From assembly GCA_035236585.1 (NCBI GenBank), contig CP141132.1, positions 81,954,880 to 82,018,879 of the forward strand: 64,000 nucleotides of DNA. Direction: 5' to 3'. Each line of letters opens with the position of its first letter. Position 1 is the first letter of the stretch. The stretch comes from Warburgia ugandensis (taxonomy: Eukaryota > Streptophyta > Magnoliopsida > Canellales > Canellaceae). A program made the translations under genes and the position numbers. Under the pieces are notes generated by a model that saw only the letters and a program-made list of their open reading frames with translations, did not search any database and had not been told where the DNA came from. Positions 37,019 to 48,312 of this stretch are shown here, in pieces.

Positions 37019-38789
37019 AAAAAAAAAAATCTGGTTCTTTCATTTGTGTTTCAAAAATCACTTATCTTTATGTGTCATATCAAACTTTAAAAATTCCTTT
37101 TCCAATAAAATTAAGCTTTTGAGTTGTGTCCGTTCTCATTGATCAAATGCTATCTTAAAAAATCAAATTTTTATGCTTTTTTCTTTTTTGTAGCTTTTCA
37201 TCTTTGAAGTTTTTTGTAATATTTCAATCCTAAGTTTTAATTCTGTTTGCGATAACATAATTCTTATACAAGATGGTAATATTTATTTTGTATATGAAGT
37301 TGTTAAATAGATTGCTATTATTTTTCTTTAAATTATTTTCTAGTTCCTTAAAATTTACCATCTTTTTTTCAACTTTTTATTTTTTCTGATTTTTTTATTT
37401 TTCCCCTTCCAAACCCCAAAGTTCATAACTAGAAGAATGCGAAATCAAAGTACTAGTAAGTACTCCAACTTGTTACATGATGAGATTATCTCTAGATAAT
37501 TTGCTTAGTTAATCTAATTGCTTTGGCTTTTGATGTGTCCTAGTAACAAAATCATACAGATTGGCATGTGATAAGATGTTTTTTCTTAATATAGATAGTT
37601 ATTTATTACGTTTATGTTTCTTGTCTTCCATGAAAAAAGGGCTAAAAAATCATACGAATTGGCATGTGACAAGATGGGTTTTTTCCATTTTTTTATGAAT
37701 ATAGATCATTGTTTACAATGTTTCTAGCCATTGACGAAAGAAAAGCTCTTTAGATTTAGAATTACTCAATTTATGTGATTTTTTAATTAAAATACATATA
37801 AAAATAGACCAATTAGATGAACTAGGTAAATCATCAATATGTAAACCCGTTCATGCAAAAAGTTGGAGCGATTTGATTTAGCATTTCTCTTGTAACTATG
37901 GTGACGCCCAATCTTTCTTATAAGTTTCATTCCATGAAAAGGGCTGGAATTTTGGCTGAAGAATGTTGTTCCTTTCACTCCTAAGTTGGTGTATTGTATC
38001 TACTTTTTCTCATTTTTTCATAATATAAAAGTTTGATATGTGGCCTTGCATGATTTTGTCGGTGACAGTATCATGCACTTTCTGTGATGAAATATGTAAC
38101 TTCAGGGACACTTTTACATTGTTTTACGAAGATTTTGTCGACTTTGTTCTGCTTGAGCGTTTAGAAAGCGGATGATTTACCTTAAATTTTTCCTTTTTAT
38201 TAGTTTACATTATTCATGTGGTGCTGCAAAGCTGTTGTTCTATGGGCCAAATCCCGTGAACATTACCTACCGTGCTTCTTTTCCCTTCTTCAAGGCATTA
38301 GTCTTTACTTCTTCCTAATAAAACGCTAGTAGATGGATAGCTGAAGAGGCATGTTGTTCCTATAATGACTATCTTTTTTATTAACTACGTCCCCATGACT
38401 ATGATAGCACTTTGACAATGGAATGCAGCATGGAATTGAACTTTTTGCCAAGAGATCTAGTGGATTTGGTCCAAATCAGACTCCAGTTCGCGCCTTGGCT
38501 TGTGGATGAATGCAAACAACGGGTTTAGTTATCGTTTCTGGCCGCAAAAAAAAAAAAAAGGAAAGAAAACAATTTTCTAACCACTGGAATAGAGCCATAA
38601 GATTGGAAAGAATATTTACATTATGCAAAAGAAAAAATGGGAAAAGAAAAAATACTGACTGTGATGCTTCCCAGAACACGATAGTAAATCAAGAGACTTT
38701 GTAATGAGAAGCTTAGTTTGTGGAGTTGAAAAAAAGTCAGCCAAGGAAAAAGTTAAAATTCAAGAAAGAATTGGTAGAAAAGAGGAAAA
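37019..38789. other. AT-rich intergenic DNA, no gene seen
   Basis: A local duplication is visible: 'cata.gaattggcatgtgacaagatg' occurs near 37553 and again near 37649, each followed by 'atatagat'. No coding motif. Confidence 0.5.
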
Positions 38790-38958
38790 AGACTTTGAAA
38801 AGTTAGAAAAAATTAAAGAAAACAAATAATTATAGTAACCTTTTTAATAACTTATTAATCATAAAATTATATTACAATAGACAAAATTAAATATCATATT
38901 CTAAATAAGAATAACATTATGATAGACAGATTTGAAGCTTAACGTTGAAATGTTGAAG

Positions 38959-38972
38959 AAAATCTAGAAAAT
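38959..38972. repeat. Target-site duplication, left copy (101-bp insert)
   Basis: AAAATCTAGAAAAT, identical to 39074-39087. Confidence 0.8.
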
Positions 38973-39073
38973 AGAAACAAGCAATTGTAATGTGGTGGTT
39001 GTTCTACTAGACTTACAAATAGAAGTCTTAAGTTTGATTTACTATTATGTACTTATTTTTTTTCAACATTAAA
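38973..39073 (+). mobile_element. 101-bp tRNA-like SINE-type insertion
   Basis: Contains 'tgtggtggttgttctactag' (A-box-like) and 'gtcttaagtttgattta' (B-box-like) about 35 bp apart, as in a tRNA, and then a T-rich tail. Flanked by perfect 14-bp duplications. Only slightly longer than a tRNA, so it is a minimal SINE or tRNA retroposon. Family not recognised. Confidence 0.65.
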
Positions 39074-39087
39074 AAAATCTAGAAAAT
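39074..39087. repeat. Target-site duplication, right copy (101-bp insert)
   Basis: Perfect copy of 38959-38972. Confidence 0.8.
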
Positions 39088-39121
39088 GAAAAGTCATAAA
39101 AAGGAAAAAGTCCTAAAGAAT

Positions 39122-39137
39122 AGTGTTTATTTAAATA
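39122..39137. repeat. Target-site duplication, left copy (240-bp SINE)
   Basis: AGTGTTTATTTAAATA, identical to 39378-39393. Confidence 0.88.
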
Positions 39138-39377
39138 GCACATATACCAACATAGTTTAGTGATTAGGTTGAGGTGCCTCTCCCATAAATAGGTTATGAG
39201 TCTGAGGTAGTGCATCGTATTCCTTAAGGGATGCAGGATTCTTGCATGTTAAGGGAGGTTCCTACGGATATATTTAACAAGAGTGTATTTTGAGGGATGT
39301 ATGTCCTAAAGATATGTATGAGATGGATGTATTAATAAAGACCTATTTGGCTTGTGAATTGATGATGCAAAAAAAAA
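39138..39377 (+). mobile_element. tRNA-derived SINE, complete
   Basis: 240 bp. A-box-like 'tagtttagtgattagg' near 39154, B-box-like 'ggttatgagtctgaggt' near 39190, unrelated body, then an A-tail (39369-39377). Bracketed by perfect 16-bp duplications. The intact duplication and A-tail argue for a comparatively young insertion. Confidence 0.88.
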
Positions 39378-39393
39378 AGTGTTTATTTAAATA
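39378..39393. repeat. Target-site duplication, right copy (240-bp SINE)
   Basis: Perfect copy of 39122-39137, directly after the A-tail. Confidence 0.88.
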
Positions 39394-39398
39394 AGAAA

Positions 39399-39958
39399 GG
39401 TTTTAAATAGAAAGACCAAAAAGAAATTAAAGTTTTCTATGGTTATTTTTTTAAATTACAAAACAAATGACACATATACCTATAAATCTACTCCCTGGCC
39501 AAATGGAAAAGCAGCAACTCAAACTTATTATCAAGCATACTCTAGGAGAGATGTTCAAGTTGACTACTCTCAATTGCTTTAGACATTTGTTAGTTCTTTG
39601 TAACTATAGCTTGGGCTATTGAAAGTACAAATATTTACATTAAAGCTAGCTAAAAATCCATTAGAACCCAACACGGTTTTAAATAGAAAAACCAAAAAAA
39701 AATAAAAAAAAATACGAATCAAAATTTGAAGCTTTTTTAACTATAATATTTTAAATTAAAAACAAAAAATTACAAGGTAAACTACATATACACCCTCAAA
39801 TCTACTCTTTGGCCAAAGAAAAAGTGGCAATTCAAACCTTTGACCAAACATATTCCAAGAGAGATACACGAGTTGTCTGCTACCAACTGCGCTAGACATT
39901 TGTTGAATCTTTGCAACTATATTTTAGGCTATTGAAAGTACAAAGATTTACATCGAAG
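39399..39958 (-). repeat. Tandem pair of ~276-bp units carrying SINE-like cores
   Basis: Unit 1 at 39399-39674 and unit 2 at 39675-39958 both start 'ggttttaaatagaaa.acc' and end '...gctattgaaagtacaaa.atttacat'. Each contains the minus-strand SINE-like core (39468-39592, 39779-39903) also present at 32054-32230. In unit 2 the minus strand reads 'tctagcgcagttggtagcag', a good tRNA A box, and 'ggtttgaattgcc', a good B box. Confidence 0.75.
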
Positions 39959-40428
39959 CAATATAACACCGACCCCAATTTGGCCCCAGTGGACTAAGAA
40001 TAGTCCGGTGCGCCTGGCTAGCAGGGCTCATGTCTTAGACAGGCCATGCAGGTCCTGCCTCTACCAAACCCCCTACTTAAATAATAGCCAGCCCCAGTAA
40101 ACCAGGCCATGTCGTTTGTAGTTGTAGGCGAGCGTTAATCGATGCTGGCATCAATCTGGCTGGCGGATCTCCTATATTTGATGGACGTACATGCACCAAA
40201 TATCTTCCTATCCGATGACCCAAACGACTACTTACATGCAGCCAAAAGATGAACGGCCTAGATGACAATCCATGTGGTCCCATTTGGTGGAGGAGCAAAA
40301 ATGCAAAAATTGGGATGCTGATATCAAATTCTCATATGATTCTAGAGCATATTTACTTCATTAATTAACAAAACTAAAATTAGGACAAAATAAACAGAAA
40401 ATTAAGATCCATGTGAATTCTGTGATAG
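39959..40428. other. 3' flank of the heat shock factor gene
   Basis: Higher-GC DNA that presumably includes the 3' UTR of the minus-strand gene just to the right. No other feature recognised. Confidence 0.45.
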
Positions 40429-41396
40429 CTAGAAACCTTCACCCAGGAAGGAGAATGGAAACTGCGGCCTCTTCTTCTCCTCCCCTCCCCACTCTGGGAA
40501 GAAGACGAGTTCATCGAGAGGAAGTGTATTTCCAACACTTGGTGTAGTCTCCTCAGTTTGAGGAACACCCAGTGACAAATCACCACTACTGCTGGAAGTG
40601 CTACCGCCACACACTAAGTTGGTGCCAAATGCTTCCTCAAGTAATCCATTGTTCAACCTCATATCTGCTTGTGGAACAACCATAACCACATCTTTCTCAT
40701 CTCGGCCGCCGATCGCAGCGCCTTCGGACGATATCATCAATCGTCTCTTCTTCTCAGCCAGTCGTTTTGGTGCCTCCTTTTCTTGCTTCAATCGGGACAG
40801 AAGATCTGGGTCTTCCACTACTTTTACTAAGAAAGCCATCACCTGCTGAGGCCTTTTTTCGGTCGCTTGTAGCCGTCGATTTATGCCTTCCACTTCTTCT
40901 TCTAGTGCCCTTTGTTCTTGCTTCAATCGGGCTAATTCGGCTAATATTGACCTTTGGATTTTGTCATCGTCTTTCTGCTTCGGAAGGATTGACGACGTAG
41001 AATGACAATGGAGGTTCTTCCGACGGACGATGTTCTTCAGGAGACTCTTCTGCCCGCGGAGGAACCATTCGTTGGCGAATTCCCAACGGTCAGGATCGAC
41101 TTTTCGAAATCCCTGGAGGAGTATAAATCAAAGATGAATTGAATATTTTCCTTTTTTTGGACTGGAATTTGAAGAAATATATATATACTTACGTAGGTGT
41201 TGAGTTGACGAACGAAGCTGGGGAAATTGTTGTGCTTGAAGTATGTAGGAAGGAGTTTCTGAGCGAAATCCAGTGGATCGAAGACGATGAAGCTGTTGTT
41301 GGCTGGACCCCATGAGATGATAGAGTCTGTGGAGGGATCATTCACCATCTGATATGTTTTGAACACAAATGGAGCGACCAGATTGATGGGCTCCAT
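40429..41396 (-). CDS. HSFC1: Class C heat shock transcription factor, 2 exons
   Basis: Exon 1 is 41193-41396 and exon 2 is 40429-41112, with an 80-bp GT-AG intron at the phase-0 site within the DNA-binding domain that plant Hsfs conserve ('RQLNTY' / 'GFRKVDP'). The product has 295 residues. DNA-binding domain about 7-101 ('[14 protein letters not shown]', '[14 protein letters not shown]', '[14 protein letters not shown]'); coiled-coil oligomerisation HR-A/B region about 117-178; basic nuclear-localisation-like [10 protein letters not shown] at 184-193. The DNA-binding domain text and the absence of an acidic-aromatic AHA activator motif point to class C, whose members are not classical activators and often act in heat, cold or osmotic responses (family knowledge). 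The symbol is by class; orthology is not tested. No break seen. Confidence 0.93.
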
Positions 41397-41638
41397 CCCA
41401 TGAACTCTCTCTCTCTAAAGTGAAAAACCAGTCGGAAATTTTCACAATTTCTCTTGCGAGCAAGAAGAGCAAAAGCCGAAGAGGATTCCACAAATTCCAC
41501 CTAAGAATTGATGGAAGGGGTCCAAACATCAATCTACTGCCATGTTGTATTTTTGTGTTGACAGGAGACAACGGCAAAGACAAAGGCCCAAAGAAGGAAA
41601 GAAAAAGGTCTTTAGCTTCTCTCTCTTGATGCTTCTGG

Positions 41639-41649
41639 TATTTATTATA
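41639..41649 (-). promoter_or_regulatory. Candidate TATA box of the heat shock factor gene
   Basis: The minus strand reads TATAATAAATA about 245 bp upstream of the start codon, giving a leader of roughly 210 bp that contains a short GA run (41405-41416). Position and composition only. Confidence 0.45.
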
Positions 41650-42420
41650 CTCTGACGGACCCTACTCCCCCTAGCTTTTTCCTCCACTGTCAGGTAGATA
41701 TTTTCTTATATATAAACAAACAAACCTCTTATGATGCAATATCTAACCCAAAATAGTTCCTTAGATTCGGTTCCTCCAATCCCGTTTTCTTTTTGCCTTC
41801 CTTAGAGCTGATACTCTCATTTCACAATGAGTCAAAGCCTCGCTCACATATTTCATGTTATTTAAGTGGAAGCTCCTCATTAGCCCACGTATATTACTTG
41901 TCGTTCTTAATGTTATTTGATTAAAGGTTGTCTGGTGTAGGGGAAGCAATTCATTCGCTAAAACGAGTATCGGGAATTTATCGGCAACCCGTCGGTGGAA
42001 CCTGGTTTATCAGCTATATGTTGCTAATACAATTGAAAAAAGTTTGCTAAAACATCAATAAAGTAGCTGTTAATTGCCAAGAGCCGTCTAATCAGTTGGT
42101 CGTATAGGATCAAGGAGGCACTTGCCCTTTGTTGGGAAAATTTTAAGTAAATTTAAGATTTAGGATGGTAGATTCTAGATAGTTTGCTTCATGATTCTTC
42201 GCTTAAAAAAGAGTTGTTTATTTATTACGTTCAAGTGTTATGATTTACAAGCCTATAAATGATATGCTTATATGATTGGATATTGCTAAACACGATATAT
42301 TGGCTATGTATCGAGAACTTGTGACTATGGTCTTATGTCATGACACAATTATATATTTAATTCCGTCTTTGTCAGTCAGATTTGGCAATTTTTTCCAATT
42401 AACTCTTTAGCCAATTCTAA
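41650..42420. other. Intergenic DNA, no gene seen
   Basis: Upstream region of the heat shock factor gene. No convincing heat shock element array (nGAAnnTTCn) was found. Confidence 0.45.
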
Positions 42421-42423
42421 TCT

Positions 42424-45400
42424 CCTACTTTTATATCATTGACTTTGATTTATTACCTCAGAATCTAGATGCCCGATGTATGTCTCACCAAATTCAAGGC
42501 TTTTGAGGCCCTCATATCTGAAAAGATCACAAAAGAGACACGTCTAGGCAAGGAAGACCGCATAATCGAGAAATTAAAGAACATATGCCCCCATAAGAAA
42601 TGGCTTAAGTTGTAGCAACTTCGACCCATGATGCTAATAGAGGTGAAGGGAAGGTTAATCTGTGGTTCCTTCACCGCCACTCTTTGTTCGTGTTCCTAAT
42701 GAAAGGACATCGAGGATGTATTTTATTGTCTATACGAGGGTTTTCTTCAAGCTGTCTATTCATGCATCCCGTGCTGAGACACTGTATCAACTTGCTGTTA
42801 AGGATGCTTGACAAGCTCAGCGAGAGCTAGCGCTCTTAACGATATCGGTGCCAGAGAAGTTGAATAAAACAATCTGTAGTGACATTTTCCATGCAAGTAT
42901 GGATGTAACCTTAGGAAAGGTTATATCGATGAAGCTCTACATGGTAAACCAGAGATCGTATTACAAACCCACGTTATCTGCCATGAGGAAAAGATGTAGA
43001 AGCTCTAGGCGCTTCCATTTTTTATAGGAGCAAGTGGGAATGAAAGTCAGGACTCTGGTTGGCTGGTTAAGTTGACGGCTCGACACACATGTTAGGTTTA
43101 ATTTTGTTCACCAACTAATAGTGTTGATTAGACTCGCCGAAAACATTTTGCTTGATGTATCTTCCCATGTTCTCTCCATTATTAGGGCCGTATATAATTC
43201 GAGTATCTTAAAATTTAATGTGCCTAGGCAATCCAAGACACTAGGTTCTGTTTTTCAAGGACTTCTTCTCTCAGGATAAGCCAAAAACAAACCTGGAAAA
43301 ACACTGGACTACATTGAGGCAATTTAGATTTATTTGATTTTCTTTTCTTTTTTTCTTTAATGCCATTATTTGGATTTCGTTTAAAGGTTTCATTTAGATC
43401 ATATTTATAGTAAACTTTATACGAATAATATTATCGACTAAATACAACTAATATATGAGTTATCTATTTGTTGTCAACATGGAAAAAGTCACTAGTACTA
43501 GTGTATCAAACTTTTACTATATATCGTAATATATGACATACATGCTGTGACATATCCTTTATAGATTTAGTCATATTGCTACGCATTGCGACATATTGGT
43601 ACAATCTTGGGGCTGCACCCTTATGCTCTGATATAGTTATATAGAGCTGTCTTTGTTGGCGGATTTAGCATATGTTACTTACATTGTAATGGAGTTTAGT
43701 CACCTACTTTTATATCCTTGACTTTGATTTTTATGACATAATCTATATGAATAATGCATGAGTTAGCAAGAGAATGGCCTTGAGGCGTACCTAAAAGGAT
43801 CGAAAAGGAGAACCATCTAGGGAAAAGGACAATGAAAATGGAAAAGAAACACAGTTGCATAGGAAATGCCATAAAGCGATTGCAAGTTTGAAGGCATATA
43901 TTATAAGTCATTGCACTGGTAATAGAGATCAAGGGAAGTTTTTAAGGTTTCATACTGGTACTCTTTTGACTTAGCTCCTAATGATAGGATTAAGAAATAT
44001 ATTAGACCATTCAAGAAGGTTTTTCCTTTTAGTTGTCTTTTCGTGCAACCCATGCTAAGAAAAAGCATTAACTTTCTCTTACTGATTCTAAGCCAGAGGG
44101 GCTACATACTTATATTAAATATTCTAGCAAGGTCTAATCAATAGATAGTTTCTTGATAAGCATTTACCTAAGATTATCAGAGTTCATACCTAAAGTTAAA
44201 TTGGATGGTGTTCACTATAACTCTAAGATCATGGTCCGATTCCGAGTTATCTACCATGAGTAAAGATCAAAGAAGCTAGAGACTCTTCATTGGTTGATCA
44301 GAAGCAAGTGAGAGTCTAATTCAAGTATTTAATCCACTAATTAGGTTGATGGTTTAACTTTGCTCAACAACTTAACTAGTGTCATTTCACTTGATTAGAC
44401 AGTGGAGATAGATTCTCTTGATGTGCTTCCTGTATTTTCTGTATTGTTTAGATCTTAAGAATTGAATTCCTATAAATTTTAACTTAATTAGCTAGACAAA
44501 GTGGAGGCGATGACTTTATGTTCCTAGGCAATAGATCTTTTGTTTTTAGGAATTTCTTTTGCTAAAATCAAAGACTCAATCCAAGTGTTGTGACCTAATG
44601 TCAGGAATGCAAATGCTCCATCCTAGATAAACGAAAAAATTAGAGTTGATTAATTTCATGAGCTTAAAGAAGTACTTTATCAAGAGAGCATAATAGAGAA
44701 TTTTCAATTAAATTTTCCACTCTACTATGTTGTGACCATTTATTCTAATATGTTGCTGCTTGTTTGAACCAACATATCTCTCCCTAGCATTGGGAAAGTT
44801 AATGCATTTTAATAAAATTACTAGCTAAGATAATTCAGTTGAAATAGGCAACTAATATTGTTAAGGTGATGTCACATACAATAATAAAATATGAACATCA
44901 TATAGAAATACATCATATCACTACAATCTTAATATTGGTTCCACATTGATATCCCCATGGCTCAGGTGTTGGGTGATTAAAGCCTCTCTTGGTTTTGTCG
45001 CTATCAGTGGATTTAGATCATTTTTCTTGCTAAATCGTAGTCATTTTAATTACCTACTTATATATAATTCACTTCCATTTTCTATCACGCCACTAAGCAC
45101 CAACTGAGGGTCTCAATTGTACTACCTAAGTGCCTATTTGGTTGGTAGGAAATGGAGTGGAATTGATTTTCATAGGAAAAGGAATTCTCCATGTAAAGTC
45201 ATTTACTCTTTTAAACTGAGTTATGCCCAAGATCCAAAAATGTAACATGGTGTAAAATTGTTGGTTCATTGTGGTGATTCAATCTGAAGGTGCACAATGC
45301 TTTCCCTGGAGAATTCCTTTAACTAGGAAATCAATTTTCGTCAATTTACTACCACCCAAACCAGAAAAGAATGCATTCATAAATAAGAAGAGAAATGCTA

Positions 45401-45731
45401 GGCGGAATGCCTTAAAGTGACCTTATCTCGAAAACCCATATTTGGCATGAAGAAAGCCCACTTTGGTTGATCTGACTTGTCCACCTTATTGTTCGAGCCT
45501 TGGATAAATGATATATGTTGGTGAAATTTTTCTCATTTAACAAAAGTCATAAAAATTTAAAAAAAAAATTCATAAAAATGAAACTTTATTAGATGTGGTC
45601 ATATACCCACAATCATGATCTGCTCCAAATTGACAATCCCTTTGTCACTGTCTTTATTGTTATAGACTTACTTAGCTTTCTCTCGGTTAGTAGATAAATA
45701 CATTTGACTTACTAATTATAGCTATTTCACA
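42424..45731. repeat. Diverged tandem copies of a ~1.3-kb unknown repeat
   Basis: Three anchor blocks recur in order about 1.28 kb apart: 'cctacttttatat..ttgactttgattt' (42424 and 43703), 'aatagag.t.aagggaag.tt' (about 42640 and 43922), and 'cctaggcaat..a......tttttttttt..ggaattt'-type text (about 43224 and 44522). A weaker third start lies near 45052. Read-through contains stops in all frames and no family was recognised. Probably a decayed tandemly duplicated element. Confidence 0.6.
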
Positions 45732-46069
45732 TGTTGGGATGGGCCCACATAAGGCCCACGCCCATGTGATATGGTAGCCAACATCTAGAAGATAGGCACC
45801 ACACCGACTTAAGAAGTTCAACAATGACGACCGATGGTGTCATAAAAGATGTAGTTTTGATGATCTTATACTTGTAACTCCTATAAATAGGAGATATAGA
45901 TCTAAGAGAGATAAGAGAGTTATAGAGATTATAATCTGACCAGAATAGTGTTCTCTTGTGGATATAGGCCGTTTGGCCGAATTACATAAAATTGTCTCTC
46001 TTGTGTGATGTGGTGTGTTCTCTCCTAAATCATAGATCCTAGATACCAGATCGTGGTGGATCTGGCACA
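45732..46069 (+). repeat. 5' LTR of the nested Copia fossil
   Basis: Starts TGTTGGGATGG and ends GGCACA. Matches 55704-56062, including 'ctcctataaataggagatat' (a palindromic TATA-box region, about 45879-45898). Confidence 0.92.
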
Positions 46070-47690
46070 TCGAAACTAGTATTAGAGCAAAAGGTACTAC
46101 AATACCCATCATCATCAAGCTTTCCAACTGATATTAAGCTCAACAAGATATCTAGGACATGTCGAACTTCCTTGAGAACACTATTGATGTTGCTGGTTTT
46201 TCAGAGTTGTGGCACAAGCGGCTCAATCACATGAGTGAGAAATGACTAAGTTGTCTAGTCAAGAAGATTTGCTTTCAGGGCTCAAAGCTGCAAAGTTGAG
46301 CAACTGTGCTTATTGTCTTGCCGGGAAGCAACAACGAGCTTCTTCAAAAGCCATCCTTCTTCCAAGAAGCCAGGTGTTCTTGAATTGGTACATTCAAATG
46401 TGTGCAGTCGTACAAAGGTACGAACGCTTGGTGCTGCAATATATTTTGTCACCTTTATTGATGATTATTCCATAAAACTTTGGGTCTATGTTTTGAAACC
46501 TAAGGATTAGGTGCTTGACAAGTTCAAAGAATTTCAAGCTTTTGTTGAGCATCAAATAGGGAAAAAGCTGAAATGTATTTGCACAGACAACGATGGTGAG
46601 TACTGTGGACCATTTGATACTTATTGTAAGCAGCATGGGAGTAGACATCAAAGGACTCATCCAAATACTCCTCAGCTAAATGGTTTAGCAAACAAGATGA
46701 ACAGGATATTGATGGAGAGGGTTAGATGCTTGCCTTGAATGTAGATGTTTCTGACAAGCTATGGTATGAAAAAGATATCTCTTATGATCACTAGCGAGTG
46801 TTTTGGTGCAAGGCTTTTGTACATACATCCAAAGATGAGAGGTCCAAACTAAACATCAAGACCAAATAATATATTTTCATCGGCTACTGGCTAGATGAGT
46901 TTGGCTACAGGCTATATGATCATATTACAAAGAAGCTGGTTAGAAGCCGTGACGTGGTCTTTGTGGAAGACAAAACCATTGAATACATTGATAAAGCCAA
47001 AGGATCAGAAACTCGAAGTTCTGATACTCTAATTGATTTAAATCCAGTTCCAATTTCACATACGCTAGGTGTAGACGTGACGACGCGGGTTTTCAAAACA
47101 ATTTTTTGTGTTTATTTTCAAAAGGTGGCCACTCTAAATTTTTAAAATTCAAAATAGTGGTCTAGTTACTAGTATCCACATATCACATCCATCTGCTCCT
47201 ATCTGTCTCTGAGATATTGTAAACATTTAAACATTTACAATATCTCAGCAAGCTATGCTTAGTAGGGGATTTAAGAGACATATTAACTTTAAATTAAATT
47301 AAACATATATAATTCCATAATCATCAGACAAATCAACATCATAAAATTTCTTATTGCATGAATTAATCCCAACATCATAAATCACAATTTATAAGATAAG
47401 CATATCAGGCATATTCTCATGTTAAAATCTCTATAACATGTTTCTCACAGAAATTTATATATATATATCTACATACTACCCCAACTGCAGATTAATAGAA
47501 TCTATCAAAATGTGAGTACCATATATCATAATATCAAAACCCAGACATTTACAAGGTTAATATCCATACCGCTTTACCATCAGGGGTTCATAACAATCCA
47601 TCCTCTACTCGAATACATATCTAGTATTTACTAGTATCATAATATTATAATCTTTTGCTAGTAAGTAGTACACACAAATAATATACCACT

Positions 47691-47976
47691 TCCACTAGCC
47701 CGTTAGTCCACAGGCCTGCCTCAGGGAGCGTCCTCCACTAGCCCGTCAGCCTCTCAGACCCACCTCAGGGAAACGTCCTAATATCTATATATATCTCACT
47801 TCCACTAGTCCATCAGTCTGTAGGCCCGCCTCATGGAGCATCTCTCCACTAGCCTGTCAGCCTCATCAAATCCGCCTTAGGGAAGTGCCTCCACTAGCCC
47901 GTCAGCCAATAGGCCCACCTCAAGGAGGCATTTCCACTAGCTCGTCAGCCCGTAGACCCACCTCAAGGAGATATTC

Positions 47977-48028
<52 letters not shown>

Positions 48029-48312
48029 GGCTATATATGCCTATATATACATATCTCACTTCCTTTAGCCTGTCAATCTGTCGGCCCACCTCAGGGAGCA
48101 TCTCTCCATTAACCTGTCAGCCTCATCAAACCCGCCTCAGCAAAGTGCCTCCACTAGCCTGTCAATCCATAGGCCCGCCTCAAGGAGCATCCTCTATTAG
48201 CCTGTCAGCCTCATCAGACCCGCCTCAGGGAGGTCTCTCCACTAGCCCGTCAATCCCTCAGGCCTGCCTCAGGGAGCGTACTTCACTAGCCCGTTAGCCC
48301 GTAGACCCGCCT
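47691..48312 (+). repeat. 44-bp minisatellite, about 12 copies
   Basis: Monomer pattern 'tccactagcccgtcagcc' ... 'cccgcctcagggagc', 43-46 bp long. Two longer units carry the insert 'tatatat..atatctcact', the second together with (AAT)n. Lies inside LTR-like insertion no. 1. Confidence 0.92.
47977..48028. repeat. (AAT)n microsatellite
   Basis: About 52 bp of perfect AAT repeats embedded in the 44-bp minisatellite. Confidence 0.95.

Larger units (their letters stand above)
38790..39115. repeat. AT-rich dispersed repeat, copy B, interrupted by a short SINE-like insert
   Basis: Matches copy A (22020-22200). The match is broken by the 38973-39073 insertion and resumes with 'gaaaagtcataaaaa' at about 39085. 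Confidence 0.5.

Noticed and set aside
41408-41800. Heat shock element upstream of the class C Hsf
   Set aside because: GAA and TTC words occur, but not three alternating units at 5-bp spacing.
34818-48312. Possible CRISPR-like arrays (regular repeats at 34.8 and 47.7 kb)
   Set aside because: The repeats are contiguous degenerate minisatellites without unique spacers, in plant nuclear DNA.
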